This document shows positions 18,916 through 31,731 of a stretch of 64,000 nt of DNA, in pieces. The stretch comes from Saprospirales bacterium GYS_P2D (GTDB lineage Bacteria; Bacteroidota; Bacteroidia; Chitinophagales; Saprospiraceae): NCBI GenBank assembly GCA_009833045.1, contig WUUP01000010.1:1-64000 (forward strand). The letters are read 5' to 3'. How positions within the stretch are numbered: position 1 is the stretch's first letter; the number at the start of each line of letters is the position of its first letter. A program made the translations under genes and the position numbers. The notes beneath the pieces were generated by a model, which was not told the origin of the DNA, did not search any database, and saw only the letters and a list, made by a program, of their open reading frames with translations.

Positions 18916-19713
18916 ATGAAAAAGAATATATACATACTCTCAGCCATACTTCTCTGTCTATTACAGGGACTCACTGCACAGGATATCTCCCTCACGAATG
19001 CTAATCTGGTCAGACCAGCCAGCGGTCAGCAGTACGGCCAGGCATGCTTCACCATCATTGCTGAGGATGGGGTAGAGGTCACCTCTGTACCACTCGCAGT
19101 AGAGATCTCTCTCAGCAAAGTACAGTTTGATGCATCAGGTATCACTGGATTCATGAGTGATCATTTTGACTGGGTAGTTGACGGCTTTTCGCCAAATGTG
19201 ATACGAGGTACACTGACTAATGGAATACCGGATGTAGAAAATGATGGAGGTGGAGCTCAAGTGTGTGTTCCTGTTCGTCGTAGTAAAAATAAAGACTACA
19301 GAGATAGCCGAAACGGATATGTCGTGAATATCATACCAGGCTCCATAGATCAAGGAAGCAATATGGGCGCCGACTTTACCAGTAGATTTGGATTCAGTAG
19401 AAGCTATGAAGCTGCTCCTGAAAAGGGTGTCATGGCTAAGAATAATGTCACTTCAGAATCTATCATGGTAGATGAACTGAGCATCTATCCTAATCCTGCC
19501 GCTAAGGCTGTCAATATCAGTGCTACTATCTCAGCTGATGAGCATACGATCAGCATTTATGATGTGACTGGTAGGGCTATGATCCAGTCTCAGACCTTCG
19601 GAGGATCTGCCCAGATAGATGTAGTAGACTGGGCATCAGGCATGTACCTCATGGAGATCCAAAATGAAGTAACCGGTGATAAAACAACCCAGAGAGTGAT
19701 GGTATCAAAATAA
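18916..19713 (+). CDS. Small secreted protein with type IX secretion sorting domain
   Basis: 265 residues from the ATG at 18916; an in-frame ATG at 18907 would add three residues before the signal peptide. A signal peptide (1-22, ending LTAQ) is followed by a ~150-residue beta-rich domain that I do not recognise. A T9SS type A sorting domain forms the last ~75 residues: SIYPNPAAKAVNI, then HTISIYDVTGRAM, then WASGMYLMEI. It lies 76 bases after the M36 peptidase stop with no terminator between, so it is probably cotranscribed. It could be an accessory or partner of that peptidase. A strong terminator follows. Confidence 0.85.
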   Translation: MKKNIYILSAILLCLLQGLTAQDISLTNANLVRPASGQQYGQACFTIIAEDGVEVTSVPLAVEISLSKVQFDASGITGFMSDHFDWVVDGFSPNVIRGTLTNGIPDVENDGGGAQVCVPVRRSKNKDYRDSRNGYVVNIIPGSIDQGSNMGADFTSRFGFSRSYEAAPEKGVMAKNNVTSESIMVDELSIYPNPAAKAVNISATISADEHTISIYDVTGRAMIQSQTFGGSAQIDVVDWASGMYLMEIQNEVTGDKTTQRVMVSK

Positions 19714-19768
19714 GAGCGAATAACTAAGGTGGTCGTTGATAATTCCAAATTGATTATCGGTTGACGTA

Positions 19769-19800
19769 GGGCTGTCCGCAGGTGGGCAGCCCTTTTTTTT
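19769..19800 (+). terminator. Rho-independent terminator after the M36 peptidase / T9SS protein genes
   Basis: GGGCTG and CAGCCC arms with extra GC pairing inside, followed directly by eight T residues. It begins 55 bases after the stop at 19713 and closes the plus-strand transcript. Confidence 0.88.
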
Positions 19801-20688
19801 GTTTTGATTTTTATTACTTCTATGTCTCTGCGGAGTAGATGCTTCTCAGTTCTGAGGGGGGAGTGTATTAGAATGTTATTAGCTGAAGGTTCCTCCCTTT
19901 CGGCTTTCGAACCCTCCGCCCTTCGGGCACCTCCTTTAAAATAGAGGACTGACCATGCGCTGGCATTTATGATAACGATGATCGATTTAAGTAAGAGCTT
20001 AATGGGTCATGCTCGATACTCGCTTCTCGTCACTTACTACTTTTGCCGACAGGAGGATGAGTTCGATAGTTGATCTTGAGCAGCTAATAACGTCTTTCTT
20101 TCCTATTCGCAAAACAGAATTTTGCATGACACTACGAGGGAGAAGATTCTACGCCGAACGATGGGTTTATTTTCTTACCTATTGTCATCTCGACGATAGG
20201 AGAGATACTTTGACATCCAAGGGTAGGTGCTAAGCTCCAGCAGGAGGTATAGAGAATAGGGCCATATTGCCTTTCGGCTGTCGGAAGCCTTCGCCCTTCG
20301 GGCACCACCCTGCCAGGGAGTGCTGATTTTGTTCTGGCATTGATGATATAGGGAATCGGGTCAGTTGAAAAAGCATAGTATCATCCTTCTTTTTCAAGAG
20401 AAGGACAGGAGGATGAGTTCGATAGTTGATCTTGAGCAGCTAATAAGGTTTTTCTAACCTATTCGCAAAACTGAATTTTGCATGACACTGCGACGTAGAA
20501 GATTCTACGCCGAACGAAAGGAAAACATACTCAATACTCGTTTCTCGTTACTCACTACTCTTGCCGACAGGAGGATAAGTTCGATATTCGATATAATGCT
20601 ATTCATACCCACGTCCGAACCCTCGTACCCTTTTCCATTCCGAGCGGTGTCGAAAAGGCCTGCATATTGACCATTCCTATCAATAAAA
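19801..20688. repeat. Intergenic repeat cluster A
   Basis: Gene-free stretch built from dispersed repeats also present at 24240-25096 and 50490-51740. Unit R1 (CTTTCGGCTTTCGAACCCTC, GCCCTTCGGGCACC and a TTTAAAAT-GGAGGAC end) lies at 19889-19952, with a diverged copy at 20269-20340. Unit R2 (ACAGGAGGATGAGTTCGATA, hairpin GCAAAACAGAATTTTGC, palindrome GTAGAAGATTCTAC, GCCGAACG) lies at 20045-20160 and 20400-20517, with a partial copy at 20564-20600. Short apparent reading frames here are products of the repeats. Confidence 0.75.
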
Positions 20689-20718
20689 AAGAGCCATTGA
20701 CTAACGCCAATGACTCTT
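20689..20718 (-). terminator. Terminator after the amidohydrolase gene
   Basis: Imperfect 11-base stem (AAGAGCCATTG with CAATGACTCTT, one mismatch). Read on the minus strand it is followed by a T-run, and it starts 25 bases beyond the stop of the 20743-24183 gene. Confidence 0.75.
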
Positions 20719-20742
20719 GATAAATCTTAAAATGAACGAAGC

Positions 20743-23700
20743 TTATCTCACGCCGGGTAGTCCACTCGGAGGCACATCCCCTTTGTCAAAGAATGATGGT
20801 GCTGCTACCTGTCGTGGGAATACCTCATCGAGAGTATTGCCATCGTATATGCGACCATTCTTGATGACCTGATGCACGGTGTTCGTGTTCCGGATATTCT
20901 CAAGCGGATTTTCATCGAGGATGACGAGGTCTGCGATTTTTCCCACTTCGATAGAGCCAAGGTCTTTCTCCAGACCTATGGCCTCGGCACCAAGGATAGT
21001 CGCTACTTGGAGAGCATTATGATTAGTCATGCCGCCTGATGCGATAGCCCAGAGCTCCCAGTGATAGCCCAGACCTTGTAGCTGTCCATGTGATCCGACA
21101 CCGACGATACCGCCATGTTCGACGATCTTGTTACACGACTCTGCATGCTTTTGGAAGACATGCTCCTCATCCATGAACCATCCTGGTCTGCGACGAGTCT
21201 TGGCATCCAGCTCCGCCTTTGGAGTGAATCGATTGAGCTTTTCGTCGTATTGTGGATTCTCTCGAGAGTAGAAGTAATTCTCTGCCCAAGGACCACCGTA
21301 TGCTACGAGCATAGTCGGTGTGACAGACATACGAGACTCTGCGATGAGCTTAGCCAGATCATCATAGATCGGATAGATCGGTAGTGCATGCTCATGTCCG
21401 GGGTATCCGTCGAGGAGCTGAGTGATGTTGAGTTTGATATCCAGTCCACCTTCTGTAGTAGGCATGATGTTTTGCTTTTGAGCACTCTTGATGACCCATT
21501 GGCGATGCTGACGATTGCCGACGAGGTACATTTTGATGGTTTTGGTATCGTAGTACTTAGAGTATTGCGCCATGACGCTATCCACATGCTCCTGACTGGT
21601 CATACGGTATGACCAAAATCCTATGCCTGGTCCAGTAGAGTATATCCGTGGTCCAGGTATTTGTCCAGACTCTACCATGTCTTCATAGGTGAGTACGTCA
21701 GTCGTAGCCGTCTGCGGATCACGAGTCGTAGTGACCCCATAGGCGAGATTTGCCGCATACATCCAGACATCGCCCTTGTGCAGCCCCCATACAGGCCACA
21801 TATGAGCATGTACATCGACGAATCCCGGTACGACTGTTTTGCCAGCCAAATCACGGATCTCAACATTCCCAGAAGTTGTCACAGTACCAGATGCCCCTAC
21901 AGCCATGATTCGGTTGTTTTCTATCAGTATATCACCACGTTCTATGACTTCATCACCGTCCATAGTGATGATCCGAGCATTGGTCAAAAGTACTTTAGAC
22001 TGAGGGATATCACGATCAACCCATACCTCTATTCGTTGCTCAGCCGGTTGGTACTGTTTCTCTTTTTCTTTCTTCTCGTCTTTATCGTCACTATGCTCTT
22101 TCTCTTCACCATCGCTATCTGTATCTTCTTCTGATTTTTCAGATTCCTCCTCTTCCTTTTTGGATTTTGCCTCTTCTTCCTTTTTCTTTTCTTCAGCTTT
22201 TTTCTTTCGCTTATTCTCTTCTTTTATGCTTTTCGCTTCCGCAAAATCATAAGTAAAAAGTGCATTGCCGAGTGACCAATAGATCTGCTTAGCATCTCCA
22301 GACCAATGTGGCCATTCTCCACCGGTGTTTGTTAGTTTCTCAGATGGAAATATGCTATTATCAGGCTTGGCGACATTAATCGATGGAGTCTCACCACCGA
22401 TCATAGGGACATTGACTCGGTAGATGTCATTATTGATCTTTGCTAATACATAATTGCCCATAGGCGCCATAGTCATTGTCGAAGCATTGGATGGTTTTTT
22501 AGCTGGTTCTGTCTCCGAAGCTACCAGTAGACAGTGTGACTCTCCATGGAGCTCAGCCGGAAAGGTAGTCACACCAGACACTTTTACATGTTCTTTCTCA
22601 TCCGTACCATCCCATTTGATACTCATCAGTCCTTGGCCAGCTTTATTGAGGTAGATTCGCTCTTTTCCTTTGACGAAGTGCAGATTGTACCGACCATGCG
22701 CATGATCGACATATTGGATGTCACCACCATTTGATGGGATATAGGAGATCTTAGTATTATTAGCATATGAGAATGGGTCAAATGCTCCCACATATGTCTG
22801 CGCAGCATCACTAAGGAATGCAATACGTCCTGTCTGCTCATCCCATGCGGGACTCACGTAATAGCCTCCCTCACGAGTCAGTCGAGTCGCTCGGGCTCCA
22901 GCAGTCGCATTGACTTTGTAGATATGCCCTTCATCCTCTTCCCAAGAGACAAATACGATCTGTCGGCTGTCAGGACTCCATACTGGCATGGCTTCAGTGA
23001 AGTCATGATCGGTCACTCGCTGAGGAGTGCCATCTGGATAGTCAGCGATGTAGAGACGATTGAGCGCAGTGAATGCCACTTTCTGACCATCTGGCGATAC
23101 CCTTGGATCTCTGATCTGTGTCACGACCATCTCAGAGCTGTCCGATATGCGATAGTCAAACTTGACTCTCGGGCCATAGTGGATCGTGTCTGACACCATG
23201 AATGGGATCACTTCTGCTGCTCCCGTATTGATATCGATCTTGTTGATCTTGCCGCCATAGGATGCTACGAGGGACTTACTATCAGGAGTGAAACTCATCG
23301 CTGGATATACTCCAAGTGTAGCGATCGACTCCTGGTCATCACGCTGGACAGGGTAGGCCAGCCACTCTTCGTCACCAGTCTTGAGATTTCGCTTGACGAT
23401 ACCAGACTGAGCATTGTGACGAGTCACATATACGAGCCACTGGCCATCTGGAGATAGCGTCGGAGCGAATGCTGAACCATATCTGCGAGTGATCGTCTCT
23501 ATCTCTCCAGTCTCACGGTCATAGGTAGCGAGCTGATATTGAGGTAGCTGCGCATTATAGTTCCATGCGCCACGTCGCTGTGAGCACCATATGTATCGCT
23601 CATCAGGACCAAAGGCTGGTTCGATCAGCTTGAGATTATCTGGCTTTTTGACGAGCTGGGCACCGCCACCACTTTCTTTATGATATAGGTGGAGTTTGAG

Positions 23701-24183
23701 ATTACGGTTTCCCTTACTCACCACGATATATTCGCCATCAGGCGTCCATTCCGCAGATTGGTAGTGTTTGTCTGTATCCTTAGTGACTTGATGCCACTCA
23801 GAGCTATCGATATCATAGGTCCAGACATTTTCGCTGCCAGAGCGATCAGTGGTCATGACGAGTGACTTGCCATCTGGACTGTATTTAGGGTGAGTCTCAT
23901 AGGACATGTCGCCTATGATACGAGTCGCCTCTCCGCCTGAGATAGGTACAGTATAGATATCTCCTAATAGATCAAATACGATCGTAGAGCCATCAGGACT
24001 TACGTCCAAAGACATCCAAGTGCCTTCATCTGTATTAAGTAGAAACTCTCGAGTAGGCTCCAGAGGGAGGTTTTTGGTAGCACGTTTGATCGTGTCTTGA
24101 GCGGTAGTGTCCGCTGTCTCTTGGGCGATTAGATTGACTACTGCTAAAGTCAAAAATGCCCAAATGAGTATTCTCAGGTTCAT
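20743..24183 (-). CDS. Exported TolB-like propeller / amidohydrolase fusion protein
   Basis: 1146 residues from the ATG at 24183, chosen because it begins a clear signal peptide (residues 1-21, MNLRILIWAFL to LIAQ). The frame stays open 66 codons further upstream, but that part is the antisense of repeat R1. Residues ~50-640 hold PD40/TolB-type propeller blades (SPDGSTIVFD, SPDGKSLVMT, SPDSRQIVFV). A highly charged Lys/Glu/Asp-rich segment (~645-715) joins them to an amidohydrolase domain (~725-1100) with metal-binding VDVHAHMW and the C-terminal GSIEVGKIADLVILDENP. Proteins of this layout are usually annotated as periplasmic amidohydrolases or imidazolonepropionase-like. The substrate, perhaps a peptide or cyclic amide, is unknown. 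Confidence 0.9.
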   Translation of the reverse strand: MNLRILIWAFLTLAVVNLIAQETADTTAQDTIKRATKNLPLEPTREFLLNTDEGTWMSLDVSPDGSTIVFDLLGDIYTVPISGGEATRIIGDMSYETHPKYSPDGKSLVMTTDRSGSENVWTYDIDSSEWHQVTKDTDKHYQSAEWTPDGEYIVVSKGNRNLKLHLYHKESGGGAQLVKKPDNLKLIEPAFGPDERYIWCSQRRGAWNYNAQLPQYQLATYDRETGEIETITRRYGSAFAPTLSPDGQWLVYVTRHNAQSGIVKRNLKTGDEEWLAYPVQRDDQESIATLGVYPAMSFTPDSKSLVASYGGKINKIDINTGAAEVIPFMVSDTIHYGPRVKFDYRISDSSEMVVTQIRDPRVSPDGQKVAFTALNRLYIADYPDGTPQRVTDHDFTEAMPVWSPDSRQIVFVSWEEDEGHIYKVNATAGARATRLTREGGYYVSPAWDEQTGRIAFLSDAAQTYVGAFDPFSYANNTKISYIPSNGGDIQYVDHAHGRYNLHFVKGKERIYLNKAGQGLMSIKWDGTDEKEHVKVSGVTTFPAELHGESHCLLVASETEPAKKPSNASTMTMAPMGNYVLAKINNDIYRVNVPMIGGETPSINVAKPDNSIFPSEKLTNTGGEWPHWSGDAKQIYWSLGNALFTYDFAEAKSIKEENKRKKKAEEKKKEEEAKSKKEEEESEKSEEDTDSDGEEKEHSDDKDEKKEKEKQYQPAEQRIEVWVDRDIPQSKVLLTNARIITMDGDEVIERGDILIENNRIMAVGASGTVTTSGNVEIRDLAGKTVVPGFVDVHAHMWPVWGLHKGDVWMYAANLAYGVTTTRDPQTATTDVLTYEDMVESGQIPGPRIYSTGPGIGFWSYRMTSQEHVDSVMAQYSKYYDTKTIKMYLVGNRQHRQWVIKSAQKQNIMPTTEGGLDIKLNITQLLDGYPGHEHALPIYPIYDDLAKLIAESRMSVTPTMLVAYGGPWAENYFYSRENPQYDEKLNRFTPKAELDAKTRRRPGWFMDEEHVFQKHAESCNKIVEHGGIVGVGSHGQLQGLGYHWELWAIASGGMTNHNALQVATILGAEAIGLEKDLGSIEVGKIADLVILDENPLENIRNTNTVHQVIKNGRIYDGNTLDEVFPRQVAAPSFFDKGDVPPSGLPGVR

Positions 24184-24239
24184 AGTTTTGGTATTAGAAG
24201 GGCAATTTAGCGAAAAAATGAATTGTGCAAAGGTGAGGA

Positions 24240-25096
24240 ATGGTGAGTAGAGAGATTCCTGTTTATCAACGCCAAATCTTTCCTCTGAAACCACAGATCT
24301 TTCCCTTTGATCAAGATGAAAAGTGGTACCTATCTGAAAATTCCTCCCTTTCGGCTTTCGAACCCTCCGCCCTTCGGGCACCTCCCTTAAAATGGAGGAC
24401 TGATTTTGTGCTTGATTACGATCATTGCAGTAATTCTATCAATTGAAAACATAGTGTACCATCCTTCTTTTTCAAGAGAAGGACAGGAGGATGAGTTCGA
24501 TAGCAGATCTTGAGCAGCTAACAACGTCTTTCTATCCCATTTGCAAAACGGAATTTTGCATGACACTACGACGTAGAAGATTCTACGCCGAACAAGGGCT
24601 TATTATCTTATCTATTGTCATCTCGACGATAGGAGAGATACTGTGACATCGAAGGGTAGGTGCGATGCTACAGCAGGAGGTATAGAGTATAGGGGCTTTT
24701 TACTTTTTGGCTATCTGAACCCTCCGCCCTTCGGGCACCTCCCTTAAAATGGAGGACTTTATAATGTGCTCGCATAGATGATAGGGATGATCGATTTAAG
24801 TAATAGCTTATTGGGTAATGCTCGTTACTCGCTTCTCATCACTCACTACTCTTACCGACAGGAGGATGAGTTCGATAGCAGATACTGAGCAGCTAATAAC
24901 GTTTTTCTATCCTATTCGCAAAACAGAATTTTGCGTGACACTACGACGTAGAAGATTCTACGCCGAACGATGGGCTGTGTGAGATGGTATTGGGAAGAGA
25001 GGCCATGAGCTGTAGCTATGGTTGTATTTAACTCTCTTGGTCTTTCTACTACAAGAAGTAAAGATCTCTCCACAAGGTCGAGATGAAAATAGTAAA
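24240..25096. repeat. Intergenic repeat cluster B
   Basis: No gene. R1 copies lie at 24340-24403 and 24703-24758; R2 copies at 24477-24592 and 24853-24968. R3 fragments with ATCTTTCC and GATCTCTCC...GTCGAGATGAAA lie near 24270-24325 and 25050-25090. Order and orientation match cluster A, as if a composite had been copied. Confidence 0.75.
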
Positions 25097-26509
25097 CTAA
25101 ATCCCCGCAGCCACTTCTTCCATCAAATCAAATACAAGATCTACATCCTCCTTTGTTGTCATCCAATTGACCAATGAACAACGAATGCCCGCTACTCCAT
25201 GAAAGACGGTCGGCGTCATGAAGACTTGGCCAGTGGCATTGAGCTGATGAAGAAACCTTCTGACATCATCAGGCTCCTGAGTATCTCTTAGGCTAAAGCA
25301 GAGATTATTTAAGTGAGCAGGAGCTATCTGCATGAGATACTTGCTATCGTCTATCAGCTGTCCCAAATACTGTGCTAAGTCAATACATCGATCCACGATC
25401 TCAGCATATCCCTCAGTTCCATATGCCTGAAGACTAAACCATGCAGGCAAAGCTCTCATCCGTCGAGAGTTCTCAGGTAGGAAGTTGAGATAGTTAAATT
25501 GCTCTAAAGGATCACCGAGATAAGGGGCGTTAGAGTTTTGGTAGGTTTCTACTTGATGGAGATTATGCTCGTGTCGGACCAAAAAGATGGCACTGTCATA
25601 GGGTACATTGAGCCACTTATGACAGTCTACGGTGATACTATCGGCCGACTCCCAGCCCGCTAATAGATGGCGATATCTATCAGAACAGGCAGCGAATCCT
25701 CCAAAAGCGGCATCCACGTGCAGCCAAAAATTATATTTTTCTTTGAGTGCTACGATAGCTTTGAGATCATCAAAGTCTACAGTATTGACGGTGCCACCGC
25801 TGGCGATGATGATGGCCGGTGCTCCATCGAGTGACTGAAGTTTAGCTTCCAAATCAACAATGTCTATCGCCTCTCGAGGAGAGGGTAGTGTTGCTACTTT
25901 TATGATGTTAGCACTACCTATACCGAGCATAGATAGCGCCTTGACAGCAGAGGAGTGTGGAGTGGCAGAGAGTACATTGATCTTGTCCGTCACTCCAGCT
26001 TTGGCTATGTCCTGATCAATCTGTCGACCGTGCCACTGTCTGGCGACTCCGAGGCAGGTGAAGCTACTCATGGTAGCACCAGTGACAAATCCACCCAAGA
26101 AGATATCCTGTGGGAGATGAAATAGCTGGCACATCATAGCGATCGTATCTCGCTCTATGATGGCTGATATGTCGCCTTGACCCTCGGTGCTTTGAGTGTT
26201 TTGATCATAGACACTACTCAGCCAATCTCCTGCGATAGCTGCAGGTGTCGTGCCTCCAGTCACATATCCCCAATATCTGGGCCCCGAGCTACTCACCATG
26301 AGGTGCTCATATCTCTGGTTGAATATAGCTAATGCTCTATCTGCACCTTGCCCTTGAGCTGGTAGTTTATTTGCTTCAAAGTCCAGAGATGGCTTATCAA
26401 TTGTTGTTGGCCTCGAGCCTATCTGCTCTATGTACTTTGTGCTCTGCTCTTTGATTTTAGATAATATATCAGAGAGCCCTTTGAGGTCTTTGTTGAGTTG
26501 TGGGTGCAT
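25097..26509 (-). CDS. PLP-dependent group II amino acid decarboxylase family protein
   Basis: 470 residues, fold-type I. The catalytic lysine lies in VDCHKWLNVPYDSA (~298) and the cofactor-contacting Asp in HVDAAFGGFA (~268). GGFVTGATMSSFTCL (~140) matches the phosphate-binding part of the aromatic/acidic amino acid decarboxylase family (glutamate, tyrosine, DOPA, diaminobutyrate decarboxylases). It removes the carboxylate of an amino acid; the substrate cannot be fixed from sequence. Single gene after repeat cluster B, 15 bases downstream of a DUF1801 gene on the same strand, so cotranscription is possible. Confidence 0.88.
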   Translation of the reverse strand: MHPQLNKDLKGLSDILSKIKEQSTKYIEQIGSRPTTIDKPSLDFEANKLPAQGQGADRALAIFNQRYEHLMVSSSGPRYWGYVTGGTTPAAIAGDWLSSVYDQNTQSTEGQGDISAIIERDTIAMMCQLFHLPQDIFLGGFVTGATMSSFTCLGVARQWHGRQIDQDIAKAGVTDKINVLSATPHSSAVKALSMLGIGSANIIKVATLPSPREAIDIVDLEAKLQSLDGAPAIIIASGGTVNTVDFDDLKAIVALKEKYNFWLHVDAAFGGFAACSDRYRHLLAGWESADSITVDCHKWLNVPYDSAIFLVRHEHNLHQVETYQNSNAPYLGDPLEQFNYLNFLPENSRRMRALPAWFSLQAYGTEGYAEIVDRCIDLAQYLGQLIDDSKYLMQIAPAHLNNLCFSLRDTQEPDDVRRFLHQLNATGQVFMTPTVFHGVAGIRCSLVNWMTTKEDVDLVFDLMEEVAAGI

Positions 26510-26524
26510 GAGTTAGTATCGATT

Positions 26525-26887
26525 TTACTTACCGTATTTCTGTTGATTTTCTTTTACTCTAAAACTGACAATACGACTAATCAATTCAATCGGTAATTCT
26601 TCGTCATGCGGAAACTGAACAGAGCCTTTTCCTTGCTTATAATTAGATAGTTCGTCAGCGAATTCTGAATGCCCTGAAGGTGTAGCATAAAATCCTATAT
26701 GCTGATCATATCCGGCAAAATAGACTAAGGGCTTTTTATAGGTTTTATAAGCTGGCATGCCATAAGATATGCTTTCTGTAGCGCTTGAAGCTGCTTCTTG
26801 TATTACAGCTCTGATTTGATTTAGCCGAGACTTAATCTCTGGAGTGTATTGATCTATATAGGTAGTGACGGTATCTTCTTTTCTCAT
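26525..26887 (-). CDS. DUF1801 (YdhG-like) protein
   Basis: 120 residues from the ATG at 26887, chosen because the family starts just before the YIDQYTPEIKSRL helix. An earlier in-frame ATG at 26923 would overlap the upstream csaA gene. The sequence has the DUF1801 pattern (SYGMPAYK, YFAGYDQHIGFY, GSVQFPHDEELP). Family members are small frataxin-fold-like proteins proposed as iron chaperones, though this is weakly established. It starts 17 bases after csaA and ends 15 bases before the decarboxylase gene. Confidence 0.85.
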   Translation of the reverse strand: MRKEDTVTTYIDQYTPEIKSRLNQIRAVIQEAASSATESISYGMPAYKTYKKPLVYFAGYDQHIGFYATPSGHSEFADELSNYKQGKGSVQFPHDEELPIELISRIVSFRVKENQQKYGK

Positions 26888-26903
26888 GACGATATGGATT
26901 AGT

Positions 26904-27257
26904 TTAGCCGATACGAATACCATTCTCGATAGGGCGCTCTGGTGCGAGGAGGGTGACTACACCATCATCGGCTACGCCGCCGAGTACGAGACATTCGCTC
27001 ATGATATTTGCGATTTGTTTGGGTGGAAAATTCACCACGGCGATCACTTGGCGACCTATTAATGTACTTGGCTCGTATAGATCAGTGATCTGTGCAGAGG
27101 TCTTTCTTATACCGATCTTTTCACCAAAATCAATGGTCATTTTATACGCAGGCTTGCGAGCCTCTGCGAACACCTCTGCTGTAAGTATCGTACCTACACG
27201 CATCTCGACTTTCATGAATTCGCCCCAGCTCAATGATTTATCGTCACTCATGTCCAC
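26904..27257 (-). CDS. csaA: CsaA-type tRNA-binding-domain protein (putative secretion chaperone)
   Basis: 117 residues, the usual length of CsaA. It is a single tRNA-binding OB fold: VEMRVGTILTAEVFAEARKP, then DFGEKIGIRKTSAQI, then GRQVIAVVNFPPKQI and LGG at the dimer edge. CsaA in Bacillus is a dimeric chaperone linked to protein export. The start could equally be the ATG at 27251, two codons later. It is first of a tight three-gene row (csaA, DUF1801, PLP decarboxylase). Confidence 0.9.
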   Translation of the reverse strand: MDMSDDKSLSWGEFMKVEMRVGTILTAEVFAEARKPAYKMTIDFGEKIGIRKTSAQITDLYEPSTLIGRQVIAVVNFPPKQIANIMSECLVLGGVADDGVVTLLAPERPIENGIRIG

Positions 27258-27293
27258 TTAGTTTAGATGATTCAATGATAGTGATATATAGAG

Positions 27294-27321
27294 AAAGGCA
27301 CCGAAAATTTCAGTGCCTTTT
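27294..27321 (-). terminator. Hairpin after the beta-galactosidase gene
   Basis: Perfect eight-base stem (AAAGGCAC / GTGCCTTT) with an 11-base loop, 47 bases beyond the stop of the GH2 gene. The T-run on the minus strand is short, so termination is probable but not certain. Confidence 0.6.
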
Positions 27322-27367
27322 GAGTAATTAAAGTCTTATGTGATTTCTCAGTTGATGCTTTCCAGAC

Positions 27368-30568
<3,201 letters not shown>

Positions 30569-30709
30569 TTAGTTTTTCAGCTTCAAGGTACAGATTGAGC
30601 TTTGCTTTTCACATAGCGAGAGTTGAGTTTTATTAGCACTGTTGATAAATTATGTGTTTGGGGTACACATAAATGATTCTACGTTAGTGTGTGAACAGAG
30701 TAGATGAGT

Positions 30710-31591
30710 TTATTTTCGATATGGAAAACATACTTGGAGCGTGTCACCATCTATATTTTTGAGTATTAGCCGTTCGGAGTCTCTTTCGTAGTGATTGATG
30801 TTTGTTTCGGAGGTTTTAAAGCGATTCCTGTCACCATTTACAAATATCAATGGCCTTGGTATGTCCTCTTTCCATTCTTTGCGCCTACTCCTCAAGTATG
30901 AAACTCCATTTAAATCATAAATTTCTACGAAAATTCCATGTATTGTATCTTCTATAATCTCATTTCTGATACGATACTCTTTGACAGTAGGTTGTGCTTC
31001 CCAGATCTCGAAAGGCGCACCCATTTTTTGTCTTGCGGACATATATGCATGATACATACTATCAATACGTGGAATACTGATCTTCTCGTTCATGTTGAAT
31101 CCTAACTTAGCGATTAGCTCAGTATTGGATAGTGAATCAAAAAGGCCATCATTTATACTTGAATGGTAGTGGCCTTTGAGTATATAGTTTCTCATTTTAT
31201 CATTAGAGATAGCGCCTATTTCATAGCCTTGCCAAAGCATAGGGAATGTATGTGCTGCGATATCCGGATTCCAACTGTGTATCCAAACATAGAGCAGACC
31301 ATGACCAGTAGATTCTACATCCTTTGTCGGATAGCCGTACTTGTTATAATAAGCGGCTGCTAATTTGATGTTCTCAAAGTCATTTTGAATAGTTGCATCC
31401 TTCCCCCTGTATTTTTGATCTCTTTCTATGACTTGCATCCAAAAGCGTCTCCGCTCTTCTTTTGTTTCCAGATGATCAACAGCATGTATAAGCTCTACAT
31501 ATGTAGCTTGTGCAAAAATCGACTGACAGAATAGTAAGAAAGCAAGGATAGTGATGTAAGAAAGTAATCTGAAAAATCTCATGAAATTCAT
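30710..31591 (-). CDS. Exported protein of unknown function (DUF6624-like?)
   Basis: 293 residues with a signal peptide (1-27, LLFCQSIFAQ). The middle (VIERDQKYRGKDA, NKYGYPTKDVES, GLLYVWIHSWNP, AISNDKMRNYILKGHY) resembles the DUF6624 pattern of a DQxxR helix followed by a GYPT-type turn. I make that match from memory and hold it loosely. The last ~80 residues form a separate beta-rich tail. It has its own start after a 140-base gap and no evident partner. Confidence 0.75.
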   Translation of the reverse strand: MNFMRFFRLLSYITILAFLLFCQSIFAQATYVELIHAVDHLETKEERRRFWMQVIERDQKYRGKDATIQNDFENIKLAAAYYNKYGYPTKDVESTGHGLLYVWIHSWNPDIAAHTFPMLWQGYEIGAISNDKMRNYILKGHYHSSINDGLFDSLSNTELIAKLGFNMNEKISIPRIDSMYHAYMSARQKMGAPFEIWEAQPTVKEYRIRNEIIEDTIHGIFVEIYDLNGVSYLRSRRKEWKEDIPRPLIFVNGDRNRFKTSETNINHYERDSERLILKNIDGDTLQVCFPYRK

Positions 31592-31671
31592 ACCTCTTTA
31601 GCCAGCTATATGAATGGGTTTTGTAAGATGAAACGGGATAGGATCTCTGCAAATTACGCTGAATGCAAACT

Positions 31672-31705
31672 AAAAAAGCCAAAGACCCTCTGGCCTTCGG
31701 CTTTT
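31672..31705 (-). terminator. Terminator between the AhpD-like gene and the unknown exported protein gene
   Basis: Inverted repeat AAAAGCCaAAG ... CTTcGGCTTTT with A-rich and T-rich flanks. It lies 27 bases beyond the stop of the AhpD-like gene. Confidence 0.75.
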
Positions 31706-31731
31706 ATCAAAATCTATTAATCAAGTTTGTA

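Noticed and set aside
20009-20670. Short plus-strand frames in repeat cluster A
   Set aside because: They share the same peptide pieces (MTLRRRRFYAERK-like) because they lie in copies of repeat R2; there is no sign of translation.
24184-24381. Longer N-terminus of the amidohydrolase gene
   Set aside because: It precedes a perfect signal peptide and is largely antisense to repeat R1.
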